The translations under genes and the position numbers were made by a program. Positions 38,437-46,922 of a stretch of DNA of 64,000 nt are shown one piece after another; the stretch's first letter is position 1, and every line of letters starts with the position of its first letter. The DNA comes from Tenacibaculum adriaticum (GTDB lineage: Bacteria; Bacteroidota; Bacteroidia; Flavobacteriales; Flavobacteriaceae): assembly GCF_008124875.1 (NCBI RefSeq), contig NZ_VNIA01000001.1:62001-126000 (forward strand), in the 5' to 3' direction. The notes under the pieces were generated by a model. It searched no databases and was not told the DNA's origin. It worked only from the letters and a program-made list of their open reading frames with translations.

Positions 38437-38467
38437 TATACATTAAAATCATTTAAACAATATTGGT

Positions 38468-38737
38468 ATGTATTTAACAAAAGAAGTTAAAGGAGAGATT
38501 TTCGCAAAACATGGTAAAGGAGCAAACGATACTGGTAGTGCAGAGGGTCAAATCGCGTTATTTACGCACAGAATTAACCACTTAACAGAACACTTAAAGA
38601 AAAATCGTAAAGATTATAACACAGAGCGTTCGTTAGTAATGATGGTTGGTAAGCGTAGAAGTCTTTTAGACTATTTAAAGAAAAAAGAAATCAACAGATA
38701 TCGTGCGATTATCAAAGAATTAGGAATTAGAAAATAA
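38468..38737 (+). CDS. rpsO: 30S ribosomal protein S15
   Basis: The 89-residue protein is of standard length and has the S15 signature: GSAEGQIALFTHRINHLTEHLK and RSLVMMVGKRRSLLDYL around its rRNA-binding helices. It binds the 16S central domain early in 30S assembly. It is followed by a terminator and then pnp, the same gene order as in many bacteria. Confidence 0.98.
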   Translation: MYLTKEVKGEIFAKHGKGANDTGSAEGQIALFTHRINHLTEHLKKNRKDYNTERSLVMMVGKRRSLLDYLKKKEINRYRAIIKELGIRK

Positions 38738-38744
38738 TTTCAAC

Positions 38745-38776
38745 AAAAAGAGGCTCTATAAACGTGCCTCTTTTTT
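38745..38776 (+). terminator. Intrinsic terminator of rpsO
   Basis: AAAAAGAGGC (38745-38754), 11-nt loop, GCCTCTTTTT (38766-38775) with a further T-tract. It separates rpsO from pnp, possibly with read-through as in other rpsO-pnp pairs. Confidence 0.82.
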
Positions 38777-38828
38777 ATTTTTAAAAGAATACTTTTCTAT
38801 CTAATAAATAGAATTTTATATAAAAAAC

Positions 38829-38867
38829 TCAAAATTAGTAACAGCAATTTTGAATTTCCATTGGAAA
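38829..38867 (+). promoter_or_regulatory. Paired inverted repeats in the pnp leader
   Basis: TCAAAATT (38829-38836) with AATTTTGA (38846-38853), then TTTCCA (38855-38860) with TGGAAA (38862-38867). After them comes an unstructured CAACAACA-type tract up to the ATG at 38920. In E. coli a leader hairpin between rpsO and pnp serves PNPase self-regulation; a similar role here is only a guess. Confidence 0.3.
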
Positions 38868-38919
38868 AACAACAACACAACAACAACAAACAAAGTAAAA
38901 AATTTAGAATTAAAAATTT

Positions 38920-41145
38920 ATGATTCCAAAAGTATTTAGAGAGGTCATTGACCTTGGAGATGGAAGAACCATCTCATTAGAAACCGGTAAATTAGCAAAA
39001 CAAGCACACGGTTCAGTTGTTGTTCAGATGGGAAAAGCAATGTTATTATGTACTGTAGTATCTAACTACAAACAATCTGATGTTGATTTTTTACCATTAA
39101 CAGTAGATTATAGAGAAAAATTTGCTGCTGCAGGTCGTTACCCTGGTGGGTTCTTTAAAAGAGAAGCAAGACCAAGTGATGGAGAAGTATTAACAATGCG
39201 TTTAGTAGACCGTGTTTTACGTCCCTTATTCCCTAAAGATTATCACGCAGAAACACAAGTGATGATTCAATTAATGTCTCATGATGATGATGTGATGCCA
39301 GATGCTTTAGCTGGTTTAGCTGCTTCTACAGTAATACAGTTATCGGATATCCCATTCGAAACTCCAATTTCTGAAGTACGTGTTGCTAGAGTTAATGGAG
39401 AATTTGTAATCAATCCAAACAGGGAAGATTTAGCTAAATCGGATATTGACATGATGATTGGAGCTTCAGCAGATTCAGTAATGATGGTTGAAGGGGAAAT
39501 GGATGAAATTTCTGAAGAAGAAATGGCAGATGCCATCAAATTTGCACACGAAGCTATTAAAGTACAATGTGCTGCCCAAATTCGTTTAGCTGAGGCATTT
39601 GGTAAAAAAGAAACTCGTGAATACGAACCAGAAAGAGAAGACGAAGATTTGGCTAAAAAGATTAACGATTTAGCCTACAATAAATGTTACGAAATCGCTA
39701 AAAAAGGTACTTCAAAAGCAGAAAGAGGGTTAGCTTTTTCTGAAGTAAAAGAAGAAATTATTGCTACTTTTTCTGAAGAAGAAATTGCTGATTTTGGAGA
39801 TTTAATTGGAAAATACTTTAATAAAGCACAAAAGAACGCAGTTAGAGAGTTAACTTTAGCAGAAGGATTACGTTTAGACGGACGTAAGACTACTGATATT
39901 AGACCTATTTGGTGCGAAGTAGATTACTTACCATCTACACACGGATCTTCTATCTTTACTCGTGGAGAAACTCAAGCATTAGCAACCGTAACTTTAGGTA
40001 CATCTAGAGAAGCAAACCAAATAGATATGCCTTCTTACGAAGGTGAAGAAACATTCTATTTACACTATAACTTCCCTCCTTTTTGTACAGGAGAAGCACG
40101 TCCTTTGAGAGGAACTTCTCGTAGAGAAGTTGGTCACGGAAATTTAGCACAAAGAGCATTGAAAGGAATGATTCCTGCTGATTGCCCATATACAGTAAGA
40201 GTTGTATCTGAAGTATTAGAATCTAACGGTTCTTCTTCTATGGCTACAGTTTGTTCTGGTACAATGGCGTTAATGGATGCTGGGGTGCAGTTAAAGAAAC
40301 CTGTTTCTGGTATTGCAATGGGATTAATTTCTGACGGTGATCGTTATGCAGTTTTATCTGATATTTTAGGTGATGAAGATCATTTAGGAGATATGGACTT
40401 TAAAGTAACTGGTACAGCTGACGGAATTACAGCTTGCCAAATGGACATTAAAGTAAAAGGGTTAAGCTATGAGATCTTAGTAAACGCATTAAAACAAGCT
40501 CGTGATGGTCGTTTACATATCTTAGAAAAATTAACAGATACGATTGCTGCTCCTAATAAAGAAGTAAAAGCACACGCTCCTAAAATGGTAACTAGAGTTA
40601 TCCCTAACGATATGATTGGAGCATTTATCGGACCAGGTGGTAAACATATTCAAGAATTACAAAAAGAAACAGAAACTACTATCGTTATTAACGAAGACCC
40701 TGTTACTGAAGAAGGAATTGTTGAAATCCTAGGAACAAGTCCAGAAGGAATTGAAAAAGTTCTTGCTCGTATCGAATCAATGTTATTCAAACCGCAAGTA
40801 GGTAGTGTTTACGAAGTAAAAGTAATTAAAATGTTAGATTTTGGTGCGGTTGTGGAATATACAGAAGCTCCAGGAAACGAAGTTTTATTACATGTGAGTG
40901 AGTTAGCATGGGAACGTACAGATAATGTTTCTGACGTTGTTAAATTAGGAGATGTTTTAGATGTTAAATACTTCGGAATTGACCCAAAAACCCGTAAAGA
41001 AAAAGTTTCTCGTAAAGCTTTGTTGCCAAAACCAGAAGGTTATGTAGCTAGACCTCCTAGAGATAATAGTAAAGGTAGAGATAATCGTGGACGTGATAAT
41101 CGTCGTGACGATAGAAAACCTAGACAAGAAAAGAAAGAAAACTAA
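38920..41145 (+). CDS. pnp: Polynucleotide phosphorylase
   Basis: The 3'-5' phosphorolytic RNase of mRNA decay. The 741 residues contain two RNase PH domains (first [14 protein letters not shown], second [14 protein letters not shown] and [18 protein letters not shown]), then a KH domain ([16 protein letters not shown]) and an S1 domain ([20 protein letters not shown]). The C terminus adds about 30 low-complexity residues rich in Arg, Asp and Gly ([16 protein letters not shown]), likely a flexible RNA- or partner-binding tail. Confidence 0.97.
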   Translation: MIPKVFREVIDLGDGRTISLETGKLAKQAHGSVVVQMGKAMLLCTVVSNYKQSDVDFLPLTVDYREKFAAAGRYPGGFFKREARPSDGEVLTMRLVDRVLRPLFPKDYHAETQVMIQLMSHDDDVMPDALAGLAASTVIQLSDIPFETPISEVRVARVNGEFVINPNREDLAKSDIDMMIGASADSVMMVEGEMDEISEEEMADAIKFAHEAIKVQCAAQIRLAEAFGKKETREYEPEREDEDLAKKINDLAYNKCYEIAKKGTSKAERGLAFSEVKEEIIATFSEEEIADFGDLIGKYFNKAQKNAVRELTLAEGLRLDGRKTTDIRPIWCEVDYLPSTHGSSIFTRGETQALATVTLGTSREANQIDMPSYEGEETFYLHYNFPPFCTGEARPLRGTSRREVGHGNLAQRALKGMIPADCPYTVRVVSEVLESNGSSSMATVCSGTMALMDAGVQLKKPVSGIAMGLISDGDRYAVLSDILGDEDHLGDMDFKVTGTADGITACQMDIKVKGLSYEILVNALKQARDGRLHILEKLTDTIAAPNKEVKAHAPKMVTRVIPNDMIGAFIGPGGKHIQELQKETETTIVINEDPVTEEGIVEILGTSPEGIEKVLARIESMLFKPQVGSVYEVKVIKMLDFGAVVEYTEAPGNEVLLHVSELAWERTDNVSDVVKLGDVLDVKYFGIDPKTRKEKVSRKALLPKPEGYVARPPRDNSKGRDNRGRDNRRDDRKPRQEKKEN

Positions 41146-41168
41146 ATATTTTCTTCCTAAGAATGTTG

Positions 41169-41203
41169 AAAAATCGGTAAAATATTTTACCGATTTTTTT
41201 TTT
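41169..41203 (+). terminator. Intrinsic terminator of pnp
   Basis: AAAAATCGGTAAAAT and ATTTTACCGATTTTT form a long stem with almost no loop, followed by T residues to about 41203. Confidence 0.85.
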
Positions 41204-41294
41204 GCTTTTCGTTTCTTTGCTCTCGATATCGGCCTTAATTATTTTAACGCTATATCCACTTATAATTAATAATAAAGTATTTAGTGGTTTTATA

Positions 41295-42425
41295 TTGAAA
41301 ATTCAACGTGTTACATATTTATCTCTAGGTACTAACCAAGGAAACAAGTTAGAAAACTTACAAAAAGCCATCAATTTAATTAGTGATAAGATTGGTGCTA
41401 TACAAAAAGTAGCTTCGGTTTACAAAACAGCTTCTTGGGGATTTGATAGCGAAGATTTTTTGAATACTTGCATTCAAGTTTCTACATATTTACCTCCAGA
41501 AGTTTTAATGGTAAAACTTCTTTCTATCGAAAAAGAATTAGGTAGAAATAGAAAAAACAAAAACGGTTATTCTGATAGAGTTATAGATATTGATATTTTA
41601 TTATTTGATGATGAAATTATCTTTTCTAAAAATTTAATTGTTCCACATCCACGAATGTTGGAACGTAAATTTGCCTTAGCTCCTTTAGTTGAAATTGCTC
41701 GTAATGTAATTCATCCAATCGTTAAAAAACATTTGTTTATTTGTTTAGAGAATTGTAACGATGATTCTGAAATTACAGTTATTGATGAAAAGTTAGTTAG
41801 ACCCATTCCAATTTCAGAGAAGTTTAATTACATTGCTATTGAAGGAAATATAGGTGCTGGCAAAACATCTTTAGCCAACATGATGTCTGACGAATTTAAT
41901 GCCAAAGTAGTCTTGGAACGTTTTGCAGACAATCCGTTTTTACCTAAGTTTTATCAAGACGAAGAACGCTTTGCTTTTCCTTTAGAAATGAGCTTCTTAG
42001 CAGATCGTTATCAGCAATTATCAGATGATTTAGCCCAATTTGACTTGTTTAAAAACTTCATTGTTTCTGATTACTATATTTTCAAATCCCTCATTTTTGC
42101 TCAAGTTACTTTACATAAAGACGAATATATTTTGTACCGAAAAATGTTTGATATGATGTACAATGAAATCACAAAACCAGATTTGTATGTATACTTATAT
42201 CAAAATACGGAAAGGCTACTACAAAACATAAAAAAACGTGGTCGTGATTATGAACAAAATATAGAAGGGAGTTACTTACAAAAAATACATGATGGTTACA
42301 GTAATTTTATCCAAACTCAACAAGATTTAAACATTTTAATTATTGATGTTTCTGAACTAGATTTTGTTAATAACGAAGATGATTACCACTATATAATAAA
42401 CAAGATCAAGAATCACAATCCTTGA
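41295..42425 (+). CDS. folK: FolK-deoxynucleoside kinase fusion protein
   Basis: A 376-residue fusion. Residues about 5-160 are 6-hydroxymethyl-7,8-dihydropterin pyrophosphokinase (YLSLGTNQGNKLENLQKAI, DRVIDIDILLFDD, VPHPRMLERKFALAPL), a folate-pathway enzyme. Residues about 175-376 are a deoxynucleoside kinase with P-loop EGNIGAGKTSL and lid KKRGRDYEQN. No ATG suits the FolK start; the TTG at 41295 gives KIQRVTYLSLGTN, while the frame also reaches back to a TTG at 41202. Similar fusions occur in Bacteroidota. A second, unfused kinase is at 32401-33015. Confidence 0.88.
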   Translation: MKIQRVTYLSLGTNQGNKLENLQKAINLISDKIGAIQKVASVYKTASWGFDSEDFLNTCIQVSTYLPPEVLMVKLLSIEKELGRNRKNKNGYSDRVIDIDILLFDDEIIFSKNLIVPHPRMLERKFALAPLVEIARNVIHPIVKKHLFICLENCNDDSEITVIDEKLVRPIPISEKFNYIAIEGNIGAGKTSLANMMSDEFNAKVVLERFADNPFLPKFYQDEERFAFPLEMSFLADRYQQLSDDLAQFDLFKNFIVSDYYIFKSLIFAQVTLHKDEYILYRKMFDMMYNEITKPDLYVYLYQNTERLLQNIKKRGRDYEQNIEGSYLQKIHDGYSNFIQTQQDLNILIIDVSELDFVNNEDDYHYIINKIKNHNP

Positions 42426-42457
42426 TCTTATGAATATAATATTTTTTAGAAGACTGC

Positions 42458-42796
42458 TTACTTCTGAATCAATTCTAACTTTTCAGCAAAATACTCACAA
42501 AAATCGCGCATGGTAGCACTCATTTTTTGGTCGTCTGTTGCGCGTTCAAAAGAGTTCGCCATAGATACGAGTGTTTGATGAAAAAATTGCTTCATTTCAT
42601 CTACAGGCATGTCTTTAGTCCATAAATCCATACGAAGTGTATCTTTTTTCTTATGATCCCAAACAGATAACATAATTGCTTTAGAAGGTTCATTATTAAT
42701 CCCACCATCTTGTGCATTCCAAGAAATTTCTTCTGGTACTCTATTTTCGTCTAATCCTACTGTAAATGTAATTTTTGATGTATGCTCTACCGCCAT
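42458..42796 (-). CDS. gldC: Gliding motility protein GldC
   Basis: A 112-residue soluble protein with the GldC sequence pattern: HTSKITFTVGLDENRVPE, then ISWNAQDGG and LWTKDMPVDEMK. It improves gliding in Flavobacterium johnsoniae, where it is found next to gldB, as here. Its ATG overlaps the last base of gldB, so the pair is coupled. The biochemical role is unknown. Confidence 0.92.
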   Translation of the reverse strand: MAVEHTSKITFTVGLDENRVPEEISWNAQDGGINNEPSKAIMLSVWDHKKKDTLRMDLWTKDMPVDEMKQFFHQTLVSMANSFERATDDQKMSATMRDFCEYFAEKLELIQK

Positions 42797-43752
42797 TATC
42801 TTTTCGGTTTATATTTAGATTTTTGGAAGATTTCCTCTTCTTTTATTTGCATTAATTGTTGCAAAGATACATCATTATTTTGCATATAAGAACGTACAAT
42901 TTGCCAGCCAATAAACACTCCTATTCGTCCTGGAGACAGCGTATCATTACCTAAATAAAACTTAGAAAATGGGGCTATATCTAAAAATCGCTGGTTTAAT
43001 TTTAAATCGGTACTATATAATAAGTCTCTCTCTATAAAATACTTCCAAACATCTTCTTCTGAGTTTATTGCCCAATTAAATTTCTCCTCTGAATACCCTA
43101 TTTTTTCTTTGTCAAATACTTTTGGTAAATAAGCATCTAGTAAGTACATCTTTTTCCCTTCTGAAATCATTTTCTCTAAAAACAGACGGTTTTTATTAGG
43201 TAAAACCTGTTTATTAATTATAGAATTAGCAACATCTACAATTATATGTTCTTTAGTATTGTTTTGTTTGATGTACGCTGGGTAATCATTATAAAACTCA
43301 TGCTTCTTTCCTAAATAAGCATCTAAAGAAATCAACAACAAACTATCTGCAAAAACCACGCGATTATCATAATCGATATTGGTTAGCATAGTAATTACTC
43401 TAGGTGTGTTGAATTTAGGATTGTAATACTTTACATGCTGAAAAAGACTTTTTAATTGAACTTCAATAGCAGATACATTATTAAACACTTTTTGAGTCTC
43501 TGAAAATAATTCTTGCTCATCCTTATTCTTAATTTTTTGAACCCAAATACTATCAACATCCGAAGGAAATAACATAGGATATTTTTTCTTGGTCGATGAT
43601 AATGTTTTTTCTGTTGATGTATAAAAATCAACATCAAATCTATCTATTTTTACATCTACTGGAATATGAGAAACATCAACCTGTTTTATAGTAGATTTTT
43701 GGCAAGAAATAAAAAGGAATATCAGTAGAGAAACTCTTAAAAAATTTTGCAT
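42796..43752 (-). CDS. gldB: Gliding motility lipoprotein GldB
   Basis: A 318-residue lipoprotein needed for gliding in F. johnsoniae. The lipobox FISC gives the lipidated Cys17 when translation starts at ATG 43752; the frame extends to 43776 but this start gives a proper signal. The mature part includes VDVKIDRFDVDFY and the PGRIGVFIGWQIVRSYM segment conserved in GldB. Gene order nadE / gldB / gldC is that of F. johnsoniae. Confidence 0.92.
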   Translation of the reverse strand: MQNFLRVSLLIFLFISCQKSTIKQVDVSHIPVDVKIDRFDVDFYTSTEKTLSSTKKKYPMLFPSDVDSIWVQKIKNKDEQELFSETQKVFNNVSAIEVQLKSLFQHVKYYNPKFNTPRVITMLTNIDYDNRVVFADSLLLISLDAYLGKKHEFYNDYPAYIKQNNTKEHIIVDVANSIINKQVLPNKNRLFLEKMISEGKKMYLLDAYLPKVFDKEKIGYSEEKFNWAINSEEDVWKYFIERDLLYSTDLKLNQRFLDIAPFSKFYLGNDTLSPGRIGVFIGWQIVRSYMQNNDVSLQQLMQIKEEEIFQKSKYKPKR

Positions 43753-43810
43753 TAACTTTAGTATATTTACATTCAAAATTAAAACTTCAAATTTACTAAA
43801 ATAGTATATA

Positions 43811-44599
43811 ATGAACGTACCAAAAGTTACTGAACATATTGTAAAATGGTTAAAGAATTACGCAGAAAATGCAAAAGTTAAAGGTTTTGTAGTTGGTGTT
43901 TCTGGAGGGATTGATAGTGCTTTAACTTCTACATTATGTGCTAAAACTGGCTTACCTACTTTATGTTTAGAAATGCCTATCCATCAAGCAGAAAGCCAAG
44001 TAAGCAGAGCTTTAAACCATGTAGATTGGTTAAAAAGTAATTTTGATAATGTCTCAATGAAACAAGTTAATTTAACCCCTGTATTTGACAGCTTAGTCAA
44101 TTCCTTGCCTCCTGTAGAAAACGAAGAAGAACGTTTTATGGCTTTAGCAAATACCAGAGCTAGATTAAGAATGACATCTTTATATTATTTTGCTGGCTTA
44201 CAAGGTTTACTAGTAGCCGGTACAGGAAATAAAGTAGAAGATTTTGGTGTTGGTTTCTTTACAAAATATGGTGATGGCGGTGTAGATTTAAGTCCCATTG
44301 CTGATTTAATGAAATCTGAAGTTTATGAAATTGCAAAACACTTAGGAGTAAACAAAGACATTATTGTTGCTCCCCCAACAGATGGATTGTGGGGTGATGA
44401 TCGAACAGACGAAGATCAAATTGGCGCTTCATACGACGAATTAGAATGGGCAATGCGAATGCAAGACGCAGGAAAATTGGACACCGATTTTAAAGGTCGT
44501 GAATTAGAAGTGTATAAAATTTACACACGGCTAAACCGTATTAACCAACATAAAATGGTACCAATACCTGTTTGTAAAATACCTAATAACCTAAAGTAA
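43811..44599 (+). CDS. nadE: NAD+ synthase, ammonia-type
   Basis: Amidates nicotinic-acid adenine dinucleotide, the last step to NAD+. The 262 residues start with a domain carrying the pyrophosphatase P-loop VSGGIDSALTSTL, then GTGNKVEDFGVGFFTKYGDGG. There is no N-terminal nitrilase-type glutaminase domain, so it must use free ammonia or an unseen partner. It is divergent from gldB, sharing a 58-bp spacer. Confidence 0.95.
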   Translation: MNVPKVTEHIVKWLKNYAENAKVKGFVVGVSGGIDSALTSTLCAKTGLPTLCLEMPIHQAESQVSRALNHVDWLKSNFDNVSMKQVNLTPVFDSLVNSLPPVENEEERFMALANTRARLRMTSLYYFAGLQGLLVAGTGNKVEDFGVGFFTKYGDGGVDLSPIADLMKSEVYEIAKHLGVNKDIIVAPPTDGLWGDDRTDEDQIGASYDELEWAMRMQDAGKLDTDFKGRELEVYKIYTRLNRINQHKMVPIPVCKIPNNLK

Positions 44600-44722
44600 A
44601 TTTGCTGATATCATCAGCATTTTTATTTTTCTGTAGGCATGCTTTTTGTGACCATTAGATATTTGAAACGGGAGTTTTAAAAACAGCCAGACAAGCTGAC
44701 AAATTTGTAGCAATTTTCTCAT
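44591..44722 (-). CDS. Possible small protein, 43 residues
   Basis: An open frame on the minus strand begins MRKLLQICQLVWLFLKLP and ends in MLMISANLL, with a hydrophobic N-terminal half and a basic middle (HKKHAYRKIK). Its stop overlaps the end of nadE by 9 bp. It starts about 40 bp after a good minus-strand promoter box at 44763-44770. No family is recognised. A hairpin with T-run within it (44679-44698) could instead end a short RNA, so coding status is doubtful. Confidence 0.3.
   Translation of the reverse strand: MRKLLQICQLVWLFLKLPFQISNGHKKHAYRKIKMLMISANLL
44600..44630 (+). terminator. Intrinsic terminator of nadE
   Basis: TGCTGAT (44603-44609), loop ATC, ATCAGCA (44613-44619), then a T-rich tract TTTTTATTTTT. 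It follows the nadE stop directly. Confidence 0.82.
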
Positions 44723-44762
44723 AATTTTTGGTTTTCTTATTCTTTTCTATAGGGGAGTGCCG

Positions 44763-44770
44763 CAAATGTA
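44763..44770 (-). promoter_or_regulatory. Minus-strand promoter box in the nadE-dnaG spacer
   Basis: Read on the minus strand the sequence is TACATTTG followed by CGGCACTCCCC, an exact TAnnTTTG box in the style of the tRNA-Asp promoter. Nothing annotated lies downstream except the possible small protein or RNA at 44591-44757. The -33 region has CTTTAA rather than TTTG. Confidence 0.4.
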
Positions 44771-44811
44771 CAAAAAAACAATGGATTAGTTAAAGTTATG
44801 AGAAAAAATAG

Positions 44812-46815
44812 TTAAACCACCCTATTTAACTTATCAAAAAGTAATTTTTTTAATTCAGTATAATTAGTGATTTCTTCTAAATCTGGAGTAATTTGCTGGG
44901 TTTGAATACCATTTAAAACTTCACTTATTTTCTTTTCAATTAAAATACGTCGTAAGTTTAACATCGCATCGCTTACCAATTTTGGTAGTATTTTAGCTGT
45001 AGAAGTGACAAATATTTCTTTTCGCTCCCAATCACTTAATGAATATTTTTCTTCATCCATTAAAATATTGGTCACTAAACCTGAAATCACTGGATTTTCA
45101 TGAGCTACTAACTGTTCAATAGAAATTTTTTCTTCTTGGTTTAGTTGATGTATTAATTCATAATACACCGTTTTAAACACTTCATTAGAAAACTCAATCT
45201 CATCTTCTTGTAAATTCAAATACAACTCATTAGAAACAGTATTTTTATACTCCTCTTTTTCTATTATGGGTCTTCCTTGTTTATCTTCACCGTCTACCCA
45301 ATTCACAAAATCTACTTCTTCATTTCCATACAATAATAGAATACGAAGTATCTCTTTTTCTAGAATATTAAGTTGGTTAATACTTTCTGATGATTTACCT
45401 GGTGACTTTACAACTCCCATTGCAGCTTGCTCTTGTTCTAAAAAGTACTCTGGCGGTGGTTGATCATAATTGCTTTGATTCTGTTTTGCTTTGTTTGTAA
45501 CATCTTTTTTAAGTAATTGTGCTAATTCACTAAACAAAACACGTTCTGAGATATCCATAATACGAGCACATTCTTGTATATATACTTCTCGCTGGATAGC
45601 ATCTGGGATTTTAGATATACTCGTAACAATATCACGAATTAAACCTGCCTTTTTTACAGGATCATTAGCAGCATCTTTCATTAATAAAGACACTTTAAAA
45701 TTAATAAAATCTTGCGCTGTGGTTTCTAAATATTCTTTTAACTCAACATCTGAATGTGATTTAGCGAAACTATCAGGATCTTCTCCTTCAGGAAAAGAAA
45801 CAACCTTCACATTCATTCCTTGTTCGAGAATTAAATCAATTCCACGAAGAGAAGCTCTTATCCCCGCTGCATCACCATCAAACAGCACTGTAATATTATT
45901 GGTTAATCGATGCACCAATCTAATTTGATCAGAAGTTAAAGCAGTACCCGAAGAAGCTACTACATTCTCTATTCCTGATTGGTGAAACGAAATAACATCT
46001 GTATATCCTTCTACTAAAAAACAATTATCTTGTTTTGCAATTTCCTTTTTAGCTTGATAAACTCCGTAGAGAATTTTACTCTTATGGTAGATATCGCTCT
46101 CAGGAGAATTTAAATATTTTGCCGCTTTTTTATCATTTGTTAGAATTCTTCCTCCAAAACCTAAAATTCGACCAGACATACTGTGGATAGGAAACATTAC
46201 ACGTCCTTTAAATCGATCGAATTTCTTTTCTTCTGCTCCTCCTTCTTTTACAATAGTTAACCCAGTAGATTTTAAGTATTTCAAGTCATATCCTTTACTC
46301 AATGCAGCCTTGGTAAAGTTGTCCCATTCATCTTTACAGTATCCTAAATCAAACTTCTCAACGACATCTTCTCTAAAGCCTCTCTCTTTAAAATATGATA
46401 ACCCGATAGCACGCCCCTGTTGAGTGTTCATTAATACATCATGAAAATAATCTTTGGCAAATTTGGAAACCAAAAACATACTCTCTCGTTCATTAATTTG
46501 TTGCTTTTGTTCATCAGTTTGTTCAGTTTCTTCAATTTCTATATTGTATTTTTTTGCTAACCAACGAATAGCCTCTGGGTATGAATAATGCTCGTGTTCC
46601 ATTAAAAATGAAATAGCATTTCCTCCTTTACCTGTACTAAAGTCTTTCCAGATTTGTTTTACTGGAGATACCATAAAAGATGGAGATTTCTCGTCAGTAA
46701 ATGGACTTAGCCCTTTGAAATTACTTCCCGCTTTTTTTAATTGTACAAACTCACCGATTACCTCCTCTACACGAGCAGTTTCAAAAACACGGTCTATGGT
46801 TTGTTTAGTTATCAT
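44812..46815 (-). CDS. dnaG: DNA primase lacking zinc ligands
   Basis: Makes RNA primers at the replication fork. The 667 residues have an N-terminal CHC2-type domain, a catalytic core with Toprim motifs (VEGYTDVISFHQSG, VLFDGDAAG) and a C-terminal helicase-binding region. In the N-terminal domain the four zinc-ligand positions (C-x2-H-x17-C-x2-C in E. coli) are Ser37, Thr40, Asp58 and Thr61 with spacing fully kept, so no zinc can bind there. The rest of that domain (FKGLSPFTDEKSPSF, GKGGNAISFLM) is well conserved, so the fold probably remains. Confidence 0.95.
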   Translation of the reverse strand: MITKQTIDRVFETARVEEVIGEFVQLKKAGSNFKGLSPFTDEKSPSFMVSPVKQIWKDFSTGKGGNAISFLMEHEHYSYPEAIRWLAKKYNIEIEETEQTDEQKQQINERESMFLVSKFAKDYFHDVLMNTQQGRAIGLSYFKERGFREDVVEKFDLGYCKDEWDNFTKAALSKGYDLKYLKSTGLTIVKEGGAEEKKFDRFKGRVMFPIHSMSGRILGFGGRILTNDKKAAKYLNSPESDIYHKSKILYGVYQAKKEIAKQDNCFLVEGYTDVISFHQSGIENVVASSGTALTSDQIRLVHRLTNNITVLFDGDAAGIRASLRGIDLILEQGMNVKVVSFPEGEDPDSFAKSHSDVELKEYLETTAQDFINFKVSLLMKDAANDPVKKAGLIRDIVTSISKIPDAIQREVYIQECARIMDISERVLFSELAQLLKKDVTNKAKQNQSNYDQPPPEYFLEQEQAAMGVVKSPGKSSESINQLNILEKEILRILLLYGNEEVDFVNWVDGEDKQGRPIIEKEEYKNTVSNELYLNLQEDEIEFSNEVFKTVYYELIHQLNQEEKISIEQLVAHENPVISGLVTNILMDEEKYSLSDWERKEIFVTSTAKILPKLVSDAMLNLRRILIEKKISEVLNGIQTQQITPDLEEITNYTELKKLLFDKLNRVV

Positions 46816-46826
46816 AAAAAGGAATT

Positions 46827-46861
46827 AAAAACCTCACAAACTTAAAAAATATCTGTGAGGT
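46827..46861 (-). terminator. Probable terminator of clpX
   Basis: On the minus strand ACCTCACA and TGTGAGGT enclose a 15-nt loop and are followed by TTTTTAATT, just before dnaG. A second hairpin, CTCTC/GAGAG at 46883-46901, precedes it in the same spacer. Confidence 0.55.
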
Positions 46862-46922
46862 AATTTAGATTTTATTAAAGCACTCTCAATTATTTCGAGA
46901 GATAATAATTTTGTTCTTTTAA

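Noticed and set aside
45491..45928. Plus-strand frame of 145 codons inside dnaG
   Set aside because: Antisense shadow of the conserved primase core, without family resemblance.
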